From assembly GCA_947561585.1 (NCBI GenBank), contig CANNZV010001617.1:1-64000 (forward strand): a stretch of 64,000 bases of DNA. The letters run 5' to 3'. The position numbers and the translations under genes are program-made. Each line of letters begins with the position of its first letter. Position 1 is the stretch's first letter. The stretch comes from Caprella mutica (taxonomy: Eukaryota > Arthropoda > Malacostraca > Amphipoda > Caprellidae). Under the pieces are notes generated by a model. The model did not search any database. It saw only the letters and a program-made list of their open reading frames with translations, and had not been told where the DNA came from. Positions 1 through 12,048 of the stretch are shown piece after piece.

Positions 1-265
1 CCTGTAGACACTGTAGATGGTGAGGCCTGTAGACACTGTAGATGGTGAGGCCTGTAGACACTGTAGATGGTGAGGCCTGTAGACACTGTAGATGGTGAGG
101 CCTGTAGACACTGTAGATGGTGAGGCCTGTAGACACTGTAGATGGTGAGGCCTGTAGACACTGTAGATGGTGAGGCCTGTAGACACTGTAGATGGTGAGG
201 CCTGTAGACACTGTAGATGATGAGGCCTGTAGACACTGTAGATGATGAGGCCTGTAGACACTGTT
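1..265. repeat. minisatellite, 25-bp unit
   Basis: About 10.6 copies of a unit beginning CCTGTAGACACTGTAGATGG; cut by the window start. Copies near 215-245 carry GATGATGAGG instead of GATGGTGAGG. Confidence 0.97.
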
Positions 266-928
266 CATGGTTTGGAGAAGCTGTATGTGGAATTTTAAAT
301 TAAGGGGCTTTAATTTTCGTTTGATGGTGATAAGGTCTTGCCCTTGTCTAGGAGGCTTCTCCCTGTAATTATTTACCAGATAGACATTCCTTCTTCACAA
401 TTAATGACTTCATGAGTTAGGGGCCGACTTCTTCAATATTCGAAACTCTCGCAAAATGCGTGATAATTTATAAGAAAATCGCTTAAATTACGATGTGTTT
501 AATGTGTTTTATGTGGATTGAATTGAGTCATGCCTCCCCCTTTGGAATGTTCATCACTCTTTGAATGTGTAATTAATGCAGAGCTTTTCTCATAAACAGT
601 CCTGGTACTTACTCGCCAAAAGAGGAGAGCAACTACGTAGACTTTACTCTACTGCACTGTAACAGATATTCTTTTTCTCTTCTTTAAAAAGACATTAATT
701 TTCCATTAATTTCTTCCAGATATTCTAAGAGCGTTTAATTATCGCTTTACAATATTCAAGGTAGGTTCTAGGGGAATAATTGACCTCTTCAGTTAAAGCT
801 GCAGTCTTCTTATGTCATTTATATATATAGAAAGTTCAATGGATTAAAATATTGAATATAACTACACTATAATGTCTCTATATTTTATCACCATCTTTAA
901 ACAATTGACTATATATCATAATTGAAAA
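266..928. other. unique AT-rich DNA
   Basis: No gene, repeat or RNA recognised. Confidence 0.5.
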
Positions 929-1094
929 ATGAAATATTATTTAGGAAAATGGCTTAGTTATTTTCGCAATTTTATTTTGTTTGTTTTCATCATAATATTA
1001 TCGAACGATTACTTTGCAAGAATAAATTCTTCTTCTAGTATATCGCAGCTAAAAATATCCAATACGAGATATAAATATATTCTTATTTTATTTA

Positions 1095-1525
1095 TATCAT
1101 GTAAGAAACTAATAACAGATGGCACCACTATCTGTGCTATTTGTTTACAAGACTACAAAAGTCCACACGAACGTACAATGAGATTAACCAATATCGCAAA
1201 ATTTTGTTTCAAATTTTTTTGTGCTACCACCTGTGTTTCAAACTTGGAACTAACCGTCGCTACTAAAATGCAATATTTAGTGCAAATAATAATAATTGTA
1301 AAGATAATCTTAATTTGTCAATATTTACAATATTTACAATATTACTAACAGAAAATGTTGCAGTTTAGTAGCTACGGCTAGTTTCAAGTTTGAAACACAG
1401 ATGGCAGCACAAAGCACTTTAGAACAGAAATTTGCGATAGTTGTGAATCTTATTATGTTTGTAAAATCTTTGCTAATAACTCAGGGAACTTCCGCAGTGG
1501 CGCCACTAGTCTTATTTATTTTTAA
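1095..1525. mobile_element. degenerate inverted-repeat (foldback/MITE-like) element
   Basis: 1188-1278 and 1355-1445 are inverted copies: left CACCTGTGTTTCAAACTTGG, right AAGTTTGAAACACAGATGGC. The symmetry extends outwards more weakly (GATGGCACCACTATCTG at 1118 against CAGTGGCGCCACTAG at 1495). A 139-codon AT-rich frame (929-1348) crosses it and is not convincing as a gene. Confidence 0.55.
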
Positions 1526-1876
1526 CATTTTAAAAATTAACGGACATTCTAATATTACATAATTATATACTCTGAATCGAATTAGGACGAATTTGGCGGT
1601 ATATTAATTTTTAGCTGTACTGCCCCTTTCAATTGGTAAAAAGAAATACTTTTTAGGTGTTATTTCCTTTTATTCAGTGTGCTCATTGTTGATGTATATA
1701 TTGTAATAGGATGTATTGAATGGCAGGAAAGAATGTCTAACGATGCATTTGCATTAATATCATCATTTGAGTGTTGCAACACTTCACCACTCTAAAGAAA
1801 CCATTGCACCTGTAATCAATGGCAACACTTCATATTGCAGACTTTTCTCTACCGTCTTTGATAATGAGGAGCATCT

Positions 1877-2025
1877 ATAGGTACTGTAAGTGTGGAGTAT
1901 CTAGGTACTGTAGGTATGGAGTATCTATGTACTGTAGGTATGGAGTATCTAGGTACTGTAGGTATGGAATATCTAGGTACTGTAGGTATGGAGTATCTAG
2001 GTACTATGGATACAGAGTATCGAGT
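1877..2025. repeat. minisatellite, 24-bp unit
   Basis: About 6 copies of AGGTACTGTAGGTATGGAGT plus ATCT, edges degenerate. Confidence 0.93.
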
Positions 2026-2449
2026 GCATGTCTCAGGCCTCACTTATAGAATATAATTTAGAAATGAGTTTTGAGAAGCTTTTCAATTTCTACGATAGTA
2101 ATACTCTTCATTTGATCATTATAGAGATATATTGAGAAATTATGAATGAAATGAGAGGTTCGTTAGTGCTCTGTGTATATTATATTGCAGTGATTTGGTG
2201 TGAAGAGTAGGTAGGTATATAAGGGTGTGGGTGAGACATATTCAAACAAAACAGAATATATGTGATAATGAACTACAGCTAGTTCACTATATAGAGCTTA
2301 TTTCATTATATAGGAATCAAGAGGTGCGTAGTAAACTAGACATTTTATGGCAGATTACACAAAATGTATTCGTAATAATAATTCATTATACAGGGTACTT
2401 CATTTTTCAAGACTCAAAAATCGGGATGATTCATTTTACAGGACTTTAT

Positions 2450-2484
2450 TATAGAGGAGTTGAACACGGTAGAACTCCTCTATA
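2450..2484. other. hairpin in a recurring TTCATTATAGAGGAGTT context
   Basis: TATAGAGGAGTT and AACTCCTCTATA form 12-bp perfect arms around an 11-base loop. Related phrases (TTCACTATATAGAG, TTCATTATAGAGGAGTTG) recur at 2281-2325 and 2850-2880, suggesting remnants of one small palindromic repeat. Confidence 0.4.
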
Positions 2485-2544
2485 GTGAACTACAACTAGA
2501 TCATTATATGGAGATGCATAGAAAACTGACGGTCATTTTTAAGG

Positions 2545-2745
2545 CAAACTTGAGGACGTGCACTCGTAGAGCGCATGCCCTCACTGCTGCTTATAAATGA
2601 CCTTGACCTTTTACCTGTTCGCTCCCAAAATCTAATAAAATGGTTCCTGGTTAATGACCAATCGTCCCACCAAATTTCAATTAATTTGGTTCAATAACTT
2701 TTTGAGTGAATAACAAGATGATAAATAAATATATAAATAAATGCC
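2545..2745 (+). mobile_element. SINE/RTE-like 3' end
   Basis: Contains TGACCTTGACCTTTTACCT, CCCAAAATCTAATAAAATGG, ACCAAATTTCAATTAATTTG and GGTTCAATAACTTTTTGAGT, ending in an ATAAATAAA-type tail (2723-2743). This series is characteristic of RTE-LINE/SINE 3' ends common in marine invertebrate genomes. No coding part is seen. Confidence 0.5.
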
Positions 2746-2892
2746 TGCTAAAATATAACCTCCCGCAATCTGTGAATGTAACTAAACAAAAATATGTTGA
2801 TTATAGAAGTTACTTCATTAATCAGAACTCTACACCTCAGGATGGTTCACTATACAGTGTTAATTCATTATAGAGGAGTTGTATACTGTAGG

Positions 2893-3642
2893 TAAAACAC
2901 CACACAATTCCAATAGATAAAATACCACACAATTCCAATAGACAAAATACCACACAATTCCAATAGACAAAATACCACACAATTCCAATAGACAAAATAC
3001 CACACAATTCCAATAGACAAAATTCCACACAATTCCAATAGATAAAATACCACACAATTCCAATAGATAAAATACCACACAATTCCAATAGATAAAATAC
3101 CACACAATTCCAATAGACAAAATACCACACAATTCCAATAGACAAAATACCACACAATTCCAATAGACAAAATACCACACAATTCCAATAGACAAAATAC
3201 CACACAATTCCAATAGACAAAATACCACACAATTCCAATAGATAAAATACCACACAATTCCAATAGATAAAATACCACACAATTCCAATAGATAAAATAC
3301 CACACAATTCCAATAGACAAAATACCACACAATTCCAATAGACAAAATACCACACAATTCCAATAGACAAAATACCACACAATTCCAATAGACAAAATAC
3401 CACACAATTCCAATAGATAAAATACCACACAATTCCAATAGATAAAATACCACACAATTCCAATAGATAAAATACCACACAATTCCAATAGACAAAATAC
3501 CACACAATTCCAATAGACAAAATACCACACAATTCCAATAGACAAAATACCACACAATTCCAATAGACAAAATACCACACAATTCCAATAGACAAAATAC
3601 CACACAATTCCAATAGACAAAATACCACACAATTCCAATAGA
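2893..3642. repeat. minisatellite, 25-bp unit
   Basis: 30 copies of CAATAGACAAAATACCACAC plus AATTC. The main variant is GATAAA for GACAAA, occurring in runs of three. The unit lacks stops in all three minus frames, giving spurious 256-289-codon ORFs. Confidence 0.97.
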
Positions 3643-4633
3643 TATTTGGTATCATTACTGCTGGCGGCTGCGTGACTCACAATGGCTGAAGTATTCATGA
3701 TTGAGTACTCGACAAGGAAAGTGTCTCTCCAGATCACTTGTCATTCAAACGCGATGATGAATGCTTCCAAACGACAAGAACTCGAGTGTCGATCTTACTC
3801 TTCATTGGGATGATATTCCAATTCGAACTCAGCAGAACAATCTATACACTGAACTTTCGGGAGCAAGGAGCTGCTGTACCTACGACAGTTGAACTGCTTC
3901 GGTCGCTAGATGTTTAGAAAGTGGATTGTAAGTCTTGCCTTTAAAGAGAAAACATATAGTGAATGTATGAATTAGTTAAGAATGAAGTTAATACGTACAA
4001 TATACTTTAACAATGTTCACATCGGCTACTGAATAGGACTGACAGTTCTATAGAAATGAGCCCGATTGATTAATGACCAAAAATTGGTAATATTTCAATG
4101 ATTAGATATATATGTTCACCATGAATGAAATCCAACTTAATTATGCCCTAACGAGATAACTTTTGACGATATAATGATAAAATTGTATAATTTATCCCCG
4201 CTCGAGAGTCGGGACCTTGTTATGACATTCTGTAGCTTAAATTGGATGGGACACATCATGATAGCTATTATAATTTGACTACTTTGTTACAATGAATAAA
4301 TAATGTTAGGGATATTATAAAAAACAGATAAAAGGTCTTGGGGAGTTTTATGTTATTTAAAATGTTAAATGAGTCATTCAGATTAACGAGAATTGCATTT
4401 AATTTATCTTTAGATATATTTCTTATATTTTAACATCAAATATAAAAACTAACTAATTCAGTCAATCGAATTAAGATTAATATCTTTTAGTTTGTGAGTT
4501 TAGATAGAGTAACTGATTAATCATTATAGGTTTATTCTAATCCAAATACAGATAAATAAAATAGCTTTGAATATTTAGAGTAAGTAAAATATTGAGTGTA
4601 CTTTATTAACGTTTCTCCCAAAGTGTCAATCAA
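3643..4633. other. unique AT-rich DNA
   Basis: No recognisable gene. A 44-codon + frame at 3683-3817 (start MAEVFMIEYS) has no known similarity. Confidence 0.4.
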
Positions 4634-4656
4634 ATGGATATCTACTTTGATCTTCC

Positions 4657-4959
4657 TCAAGAGCCTCTTGAAGATCTATTAGATGATCTGGGCGAATAAG
4701 ATGGAGATATCTTTAATTTGACCATTGACCAGCAAATGAAGTAGTGTGACAAAGGGTTCAATCGGTCATTAGGGCTGACACTGTGAAGGGAAGGCGTTTT
4801 GTTTGGCTGGCCCTTTGCCTGAGAGTATTTAGGCAGTAATTCATATGGAGATTTGATGACAGACTCTGTCACCACTTCACTGACTAAGTAGCCACACTGC
4901 ACACTCTGGCTAAATATTGGAGAGATAGTAGGGGAAACGTCTAATTCTTTAGCAAACAT
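4657..4959 (-). CDS. unrecognised 100-codon ORF, doubtful
   Basis: A minus-strand ATG-to-TGA frame of 100 codons in otherwise AT-rich DNA, starting MFAKELDVSPTISPIF. Composition is mixed and serine/proline-rich towards the C-terminus (ISPSYSPRSSNRSSRGS), not obviously repeat-derived. The opposite strand has a short acidic frame (MDIYFDLPQEPLEDLLDDLG, 4634-4699), which lowers confidence in either. I recognise no domain. It may be an exon, or chance. Confidence 0.2.
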   Translation of the reverse strand: MFAKELDVSPTISPIFSQSVQCGYLVSEVVTESVIKSPYELLPKYSQAKGQPNKTPSLHSVSPNDRLNPLSHYFICWSMVKLKISPSYSPRSSNRSSRGS

Positions 4960-5171
4960 TGCATGGAAATTAAATAGGAAATGCTATTTAAAACTCGAAT
5001 ACCTAATTCATTACTCACTCAATCATTTTTTGTGAGTATTTTGTTTTAGAGCTAATGCTAATATATTCCTAATTTTCATAGCAATAATAGATTCAATCAC
5101 ATTTTAAATACAATTATTGTCAAAGAGTTACAAACCATTACTTGCTGCATTCTTTGAAATATGAAAAATAT

Positions 5172-5718
5172 AACTTTAAAGGTCCTCTCCAGGCTCCGGG
5201 GAAAAAATGAGTTTATAACATAATATTATAGAACTAAGGTCTACGATCATTATTCTGCAAACTGTATACAATTCGGGTCAGTATATATTTTATTATTTGT
5301 TTTTAAAGTTTTTTAATACTCTGTGAGCAACAATCGAGCGAATCTCCAACCTGACGCTGAGAAAGAAGATTGTACACTCTTTGTTTTGATTTCAAATTTA
5401 GATTTTTAAACAAAATGTTTTTAAATAAATGTTTCTAAAATAAGTTTATCCAAATTTTAACATTTGAACGAATAATAAATAGATTTATTAAACCAAATAC
5501 CTAGTTGACAGTCAAATCAAATGGTGTACATTCTTCTTCTTGAGACTGAAACTTAGATAGTCGGAAGTAAAGTAGGTTTTGCAGAGTTTGGATTATAAAA
5601 TCTTTAAAAGCATATAAAATTAAAATCAAATTTTATGGGGTTTGCAGTAAAATAATAAGAAACATTAGCCTTGATGATATAAGCAATAAATAAATTTGCT
5701 TGGAGGGGACCTTTACAA
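5172..5718. mobile_element. inverted-repeat (foldback/MITE-like) element
   Basis: Ends AAAGGTCCTCTCCAGGC (5178) and GCTTGGAGGGGACCTTT (5698) are imperfect inverted repeats. Inner symmetry is seen in GAAGATTGTACACTCTTTG (5364) against CAAATGGTGTACATTCTTCT (5517). About 545 bases, no coding capacity. A similar terminus (AAGGTCCTTTTCCAACCCCC) appears alone at 10686. Confidence 0.5.
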
Positions 5719-6185
5719 TTCAGATATTATTCTGAGTAATAATAATGACATCATTTTCTAAAATGCAAACTGACAGCTGTGCAGTTTCTATAATATGTAA
5801 TTACGATTAATTAATTTAATGTAACACCTAATGATAAATTATGAACATATATACTTACTCAGGCAACCAATAGTATATTGTTTTTGATATATACTTATCA
5901 TAGATAGTATATGAATTAGCAGTTTATCCATCTTCTAAGAGTATTAGTTTATGAATTAGTTACCCCTGTGTAGTATTTTAGAGCAAAGGTGAGCAGTGGT
6001 TGTGACTTTACATGTTAATTATGTAGAATGTTGTGTGCCGTGCCTGTAGTGTGAGTTGGCAGATATGTGAGATGCAAATATGATGTGTTAGCACATATTG
6101 CTCTGACTATGCAAATGAGCAGCCTGTGAGCACCACTAGCACACTAGCCATGTTAGTCTTAGCACTTCAACCACTAGCACAGAGG
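5719..6185. other. unique DNA
   Basis: Nothing recognised; two ATGCAAAT-like octamers at about 6073 and 6109. Confidence 0.4.
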
Positions 6186-6375
6186 TGGAGAGAAAAAATC
6201 ACTCCTCTTACACCTCCATCAGATGGAAGAGGAGGTGAGGAGGGGAAGAGGAGGGGAAGAGAAGGAGAAGAGGAGGGGAAGAGAAGGGGAAGAGGCGGGG
6301 AGGAGGAAAGGATGAGAGGAGTGAGAGAATGGAGAAGAGGAGAAAGAGGAAAATGAAGAGGAGAAAGAGAGGAGA
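6186..6375. repeat. polypurine (GA-rich) tract
   Basis: GGAAGAGGAGG-type purine run on the + strand, with few interruptions after 6225. Open frames on both strands here are compositional. Confidence 0.8.
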
Positions 6376-6417
6376 ATATTCCAATAAAATATAAAGTTCA
6401 AAAAGATAAACTAAAGT

Positions 6418-6915
6418 ATTTAGTGTGTACCTAACTAAACCTAGTAATAGTTAGTATATACCTAACTAAACCTAGTAATAGTTAGTGTGTACCTAACTAT
6501 ACCTAGTAATAGTTAGTATATACCTAACTAAACCTAGTAATAGTTAGTGTGTACCTAACTATACCTAGTAATAGTTAGTATATACCTAACTAAACCTAGT
6601 AATAGTTAGTGTGTACCTAACTATACCTAGTAATAGTTAGTGTGTACCTAACTATACCTAGTAATAGTTAGTGTGTACCTAACTATACCTAGTAATAGTT
6701 AGTGTGTACCTAACTATACCTAGTAATAGTTAGTGTGTACCTAACTATACCTAGTAATAGTTAGTGTGTACCTAACTATACCTAGTAATAGTTAGTGTGT
6801 ACCTAACTATACCTAGTAATAGTTAGTGTGTACCTAACTATACCTAGTAATAGTTAGTGTGTACCTAACTATACCTAGTAATAGTTAGTGTGTGCCTAAC
6901 TATACCTAGTAATGG
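6418..6915. repeat. minisatellite, 31-bp unit
   Basis: About 16 copies of GTGTGTACCTAACTATACCT plus AGTAATAGTTA. The first copies alternate GTGTGTACC and GTATATACC. Confidence 0.96.
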
Positions 6916-7064
6916 TCTATCAATTCAAACATTGACAGAAATTTCTGTCATCACTCTGTTGAATGTAGTCCTTTATTCTCTTTAATTTATTCATTTCTAA
7001 TCCCACTGATAGTTTATTAAAGGGATTTACATGTAATTATAATCCCTAAGAGAAAACTGACAGA

Positions 7065-7845
7065 TTAAACTGCTGTGGCAAACTATAGTTATAGCCATGG
7101 CAAACTATGGTAATAGCCCTGGTAAACTATAGTTATAGCCCTGGTAAACTATAGTTATAGCCCTGGTAAACTATAGTTATTGCCCTGGTAAACTATAGTT
7201 ATAGCCCTGGTAAACTATAGTTATAGCCCTGGTAAACTATAGTTATTGCCCTGGTAAACTATAGTTATAGCCCTGGTAAACTATAGTTATTGCCCTGGTA
7301 AACTATAGTTATAGCCCTGGTAAACTATAGTTATAGCCCTGGTAAGCTATAGTCATAGCCCTGGAAAACTATAGTTATTGCCCTGGTAAACTATAGTTAT
7401 TGCCCTGGTAAACTATAGTTATAGCCCTGGTAAACTATAGTTATTGCCCTGGTAAACTATAGTTATAGCCCTGGTAAACTATAGTTATAGCCCTGGTAAG
7501 CTATAGTCATAGCCCTGGAAAACTATAGTTATTGCCCTGGTAGACTATAGTTATTGCCCTGGTAAACTATAGTCATAGCCCTGGTAAACTATAGTTATAG
7601 CCCTGGTAAGCTATAGTCATAGCCCTGGAAAACTATAGTTATTGCCCTGGTAAACTATAGTTATAGCCCTGGTAAGCTATAGTCATAGCCCTGGAAAACT
7701 ATAGTTATTGCCCTGGTAAACTATAGTCATAGCCCTGGAAAACTATAGTTATTGCCCTGGTAGACTATAGTTATTGCCCTGGTAGACTATAGTTATTGCC
7801 CTGGTAAACTATATAGTTATAGTCCTGGTAAACTATACAACATTT
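7065..7845. repeat. minisatellite, 22-bp unit
   Basis: About 35 copies of CTGGTAAACTATAGTTATAG plus CC. Variants TTATTGCC and AAGCTATAGTCATAG recur as linked pairs, implying block duplication. Confidence 0.96.
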
Positions 7846-8044
7846 CTAATAATTTATAGTAAGAGGATGGCTACATTTCTATTTCAAATATTTTGATAAT
7901 ATTTTGTTATTCATTATAGGTATATCTACTTACTCACCATTATTGTAGCTGATTGTACCCATAAATAGTAATTATTGTAGGTGATAGTACCTTCAAATAT
8001 TAATTAATTTAAGTGATATGTAGCTAATTTGGTGATATTACCGA

Positions 8045-8122
8045 GGATCAAATTTCCGTGGGTCAAATTACGGTGGTCAAATAATGAGTGGTCAAATTAT
8101 TGGGGGTCAAATTATCGGGGTC
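8045..8122. repeat. short GGTCAAATTA repeat
   Basis: Five or so degenerate copies of GGTCAAATTA with 4-8 base spacers, directly before the 32-bp array. Confidence 0.6.
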
Positions 8123-9540
8123 CATAGTACTTCGTAATACTTATTATTGTAGGTGATAGTACTTCGTAATACTTATTCTTTTAGGTGATAGTACTTCGTA
8201 ATACTTATTCTTGTAGGTGATAGTACTTCGTAATACTTATTATTGTAGGTGATAGTACTTCGTAATACTTATTCTTGTAGGTGATAGTACTTCGTAATAC
8301 TTATTCTTGTAGGTGATAGTACTTCGTAATACTTATTCTTGTAGGTGATAGTACTTCGTAATACTTATTCTTGTAGGTGATAGTACTTCGTAATACTTAT
8401 TCTTGTAGGTGATAGTACTTCGTAATACTTATTCTTGTAGGTGATAGTACTTCGTAATACTTATTCTTGTAGGTGATAGTACTTCGTAATACTTATTCTT
8501 GTAGGTGATAGTACTTCGTAATACTTATTCTTGTAGGTGATAGTACTTCGTAATACTTAGTCTTGTAGGTGATAGTACTTCGTAATACTTATTTTTTTAG
8601 GTGATAGTACTTCGTAATACTTATTCTTGTAGGTGATAGTACTTCGTAATACTTATTCTTGTAGGTGATAGTACTTCGTAATACTTATTCTTGTAGGTGA
8701 TAGTACTTCGTAATACTTATTCTTGTAGGTGATAGTACTTCGTAATACTTATTCTTGTAGGTGATAGTACTTCGTAATACTTATTCTTGTAGGTGATAGT
8801 ACTTCGTAATACTTATTTTTTTAGGTGATAGTACTTCGTAATACTTATTCTTGTAGGTGATAGTACTTCGTAATACTTATTCTTGTAGGTGATAGTACTT
8901 CGTAATACTTATTCTTGTAGGTGATAGTACTTCGTAATACTTATTCTTGTAGGTGATAGTACTTCGTAATACTTATTATTGTAGGTGATAGTACTTCGTA
9001 ATACTTATTATTGTAGGTGATAGTACTTCGTAATACTTATTCTTGTAGGTGATAGTACTTCGTAATACTTATTCTTGTAGGTGATAGTACTTCGTAATAC
9101 TTATTCTTGTAGGTGATAGTACTTCGTAATACTTATTCTTGTAGGTGATAGTACTTCGTAATACTTATTCTTGTAGGTGATAGTACTTCGTAATACTTAT
9201 TCTTGTAGGTGATAGTACTTCGTAATACTTATTATTGTAGGTGATAGTACTTCGTAATACTTATTTTTTTAGGTGATAGTACTTCGTAATACTTATTCTT
9301 GTAGGTGATAGTACTTCGTAATACTTATTCTTGTAGTTGATAGTACTTCGTAATACTTATTCTTGTAGGTGATAGTACTTCGTAATACTTATTCTTGTAG
9401 GTGATAGTACTTCGTACTACTTATTATTGTAGGTGATAGTACTTCGTAATACTTATTCTTGTAGGTGATAGTACTGGGTAATACTTATTATTGTTGGTGA
9501 TAGTACTTCGTACTACTTATTATTGTAGGTGATAGTACCC
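8123..9540. repeat. minisatellite, 32-bp unit
   Basis: About 44 copies of TAGTACTTCGTAATACTTAT plus TCTTGTAGGTGA, very homogeneous; variants TATTGTAGG and TTTTTTAGG are scattered. Confidence 0.97.
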
Positions 9541-10124
9541 CTAAATATTAATCCGTGTTTGTTTTATCTTTCTGGCATTTTGAAGTACCCTATAAAGTCT
9601 TAACGTTATTTGTTGATGGGTAATTTTTTTATCACTGCCTTATTGTTGGTTTAAACAAATCGAATGGAGATTTTTTGTGCCATTTTATCAGTTATTTGTT
9701 CTTGCATTTGTTTGAAATGAGAATATCTTGAAATGTTATTTGGCAAACGGGATTTTCCTTGGTATGTTTTTTAAATATAATACGAAATAATTAATAGGTA
9801 CTGTACATTAATACTAATAATAGACCATTAAATGAAATCTTATTTTCTGTTTGCTAATATCTCATTAATATTCCTATAATATATGTAAATAGGAAGAATA
9901 TTGATTTCATTTAATTTCTCTTATTTTAACATCAGAGAAATGGTAGGCACAATTCGCAGATATTTTATAAATATGCAATACTAATTGAAAGAATTCAATG
10001 GAAATGCATATATGGAGAGTAAATATTATATGGAAACCCTTTTCTCAGCATTCTACTTTTGTAAACTAATTAAATGTTTGATAATTTCTAAAGAAATTTC
10101 TTTTAAGGAATAAAAACTTTTTCG
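9541..10124. other. unique AT-rich DNA
   Basis: Nothing recognised. Confidence 0.5.
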
Positions 10125-10168
10125 GTGGGGAATTTGAGATGTCTTAGAAGACATCTCAAATTCCTCAC
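10125..10168. other. near-perfect 21-bp hairpin
   Basis: Arms GTGGGGAATTTGAGATGTCTT and its complement, one mismatch, two-base spacer. Followed by GGTTTTTCCCCACTGAGG, which partly repeats the arm end. Isolated; no coding frame nearby. Confidence 0.6.
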
Positions 10169-10550
10169 AGAAGGTTTTTCCCCACTGAGGTTTTTCGGTG
10201 AATTTATAATCTAAAACACATTTCTCAATATCCTACACAAGGAGATGATCACCATCTCACAGAAAGATTTTCTATTTATATAGGGCTTTTATTTCATAAT
10301 AGGTGAGGCAATTCTATCTGGGATATATTTTGCCTACTTATATAGTTTTGAAGCTACAATAAAATTCAGAGTTCAAAGTAAATCGCTATTACTGTATATT
10401 GGTGCTCTAGAAAAAAATGAAGAGCCACCAGAGAACACAGATTCTCAGAGCCCATTCCAATCACGACATACGTAGGAATAAAATTCTACCCAACTGCCAA
10501 GTAGGTGGTCATTGGCCAATGATCTCAAGTTGAAGTTGATGTCGGTATTA

Positions 10551-11260
10551 GGAATTTTCGCTGCAAGAAAATTTGCCGTAAGAAAATTCGACGAAAGAAA
10601 ATTCTCGAACAGAATTTTCGCCCAAAGAATTCTTTTTCAATTCTCAGCTTGAGGACCCCAGGCAAATAAAGTGATCACCACAATAATTGTTATAAGGTCC
10701 TTTTCCAACCCCCGTTACCAAGGATACTTATAATAGGTTAACAGTACTCTTGACTTCATACAATAACACTTTCATAAAAAACAGATAGCAGACTATTTAT
10801 ATATGAACAGTGCCTTTGGTCTGATCTCAATTTTATTTGATGGCCAATGAAACATAACACAAGATGAAAGTGTGATTGCATTTGGTTGAAGAAGTTTGGT
10901 TATTGAAGTCCTGTTCATTTTCATGATATAGTCAAAATTTAGTTTAATGAAAAATTGAAAAATGAGAAATAGACAAAAGTACCGGTACTATTTAAAAAAT
11001 AAAATTTTGGTTTTGGTTGTAGCAAATAACTTGGCTCCAAAGTCGATCGGAAATATCGCGATATTATATAATCCGATTTTGTTCCTAGCCACTTTCACAG
11101 TGACACAGATTTTTCTCTCTTTTCAAAAATCCCAAATGTTTGGATGCAAGTTTGTTTCAGAGATTTTCAAATCATGATGATAACCTTCGATGTTGTTAAA
11201 TTCCGTTCGGCGAAAATTCCGTACACCGAATTTTCTTGCGGCAAAATTTCCGGACACGGT
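10551..11260. mobile_element. possible non-autonomous element with inverted GAATTTTC/GCCGCAAGAAAAT ends
   Basis: 10551-10650 has runs of GGAATTTTCGCTGCAAG, AAAATTTGCCGTAAGAAAAT and AAAATTCGACG. 11195-11260 carries the complement-type motifs GGCGAAAATTCCGTAC and GAATTTTCTTGCGGCAAAAT. The two ends are inverted relative to each other. The 550 bases between are unremarkable AT-rich DNA. Tentative. Confidence 0.3.
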
Positions 11261-11816
11261 TTATGTCTATCAGCAGCAGCAAGAATGACCAAATCTCAAA
11301 AGGAGTCAAAAAGAGGTTATTATTAAACACCTTGTACTTCATATAGAGGAGCGACACTTCTCGTCTATGACCCAAAGTCGCAAATCTCTCAGTTGGGAAC
11401 AGGCGGCTCGCCGAATCAGTCTCTCAATCAAGAAGTATCAGGTGAGATACAGCAGCAAACCCCACACTGGCGAACAGTATACCAGAACAGGCAAGATAAA
11501 AACATCATGTAATTCTTACATAGCAATTGAGCTGCCATACACACCGCAAGTCAACCTCATAATGCCTAGATTATGAGGTTGAGACTCTTAGCCACTCAGA
11601 GAAGATGTGAAATTCATAATCAGCTTAAAATCCAGTGTCGCACTGAGAATGTCCACATAGGGGCTCATAATAAGAGACTGCACAGTGAACACCCACCACA
11701 AGATCACCATGTGGAGGATTCATGGCTCTAGAACGGCTGACAATGAAACACTTTGACTTGCTGACGATAATTTCAAATGCCACTGATGAAACTACTTCTA
11801 CATCCCCTCATTATCC
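11261..11816. other. unique DNA left of the LINE fragment
   Basis: Less AT-rich than its neighbours and possibly eroded retroelement sequence, but no motif is recognisable. Confidence 0.35.
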
Positions 11817-12048
11817 CTATTTAGTGAGGCAAAAGCAGCAGGACCATATTGACAGGTCTATGCCATAATGCCAACAAGGTGAAGTCAACAGCTGCATAGA
11901 TGTCATTCTTACAGAAATCGAAAAGATCTGCAGTGCAAATGACAAAAAAGAGAGGGCCGAGGACACTACCCTGAGGTTCACCAGATACTTCGTGAAACCT
12001 ATTTTCAACAACACCATCCACACCTAACCCCTGCACTCTGCAGGTAAG
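11817..12048 (-). pseudogene. LINE reverse transcriptase fragment (not the CR1 A/B family)
   Basis: On the minus strand 12036-11817 encodes RFHEVSGEPQGSVLGPLFFV then ICTADLFDF, matching reverse-transcriptase motif B and the downstream block (sGvPQGSVLGPLLFxLYTsDL). A degraded version of the YADDTTLLA block follows as DFTLLAL. One valine has become glutamate (GEPQG). Only about 70 codons survive, with a frameshift. It differs from copies A and B, which read LIYINDID at the same place, so it derives from another LINE clade (Jockey/RTE-like). Confidence 0.6.

Noticed and set aside
929..1348. 139-codon ORF
   Set aside because: AT-rich, Ile/Asn/Lys-biased, overlaps the foldback element and shows no domain.
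2837..3737. Three overlapping 256-289-codon minus ORFs with hydrophobic repeats (membrane-protein look)
   Set aside because: All frames of one 25-bp array; the apparent membrane segments are an accident of the unit.
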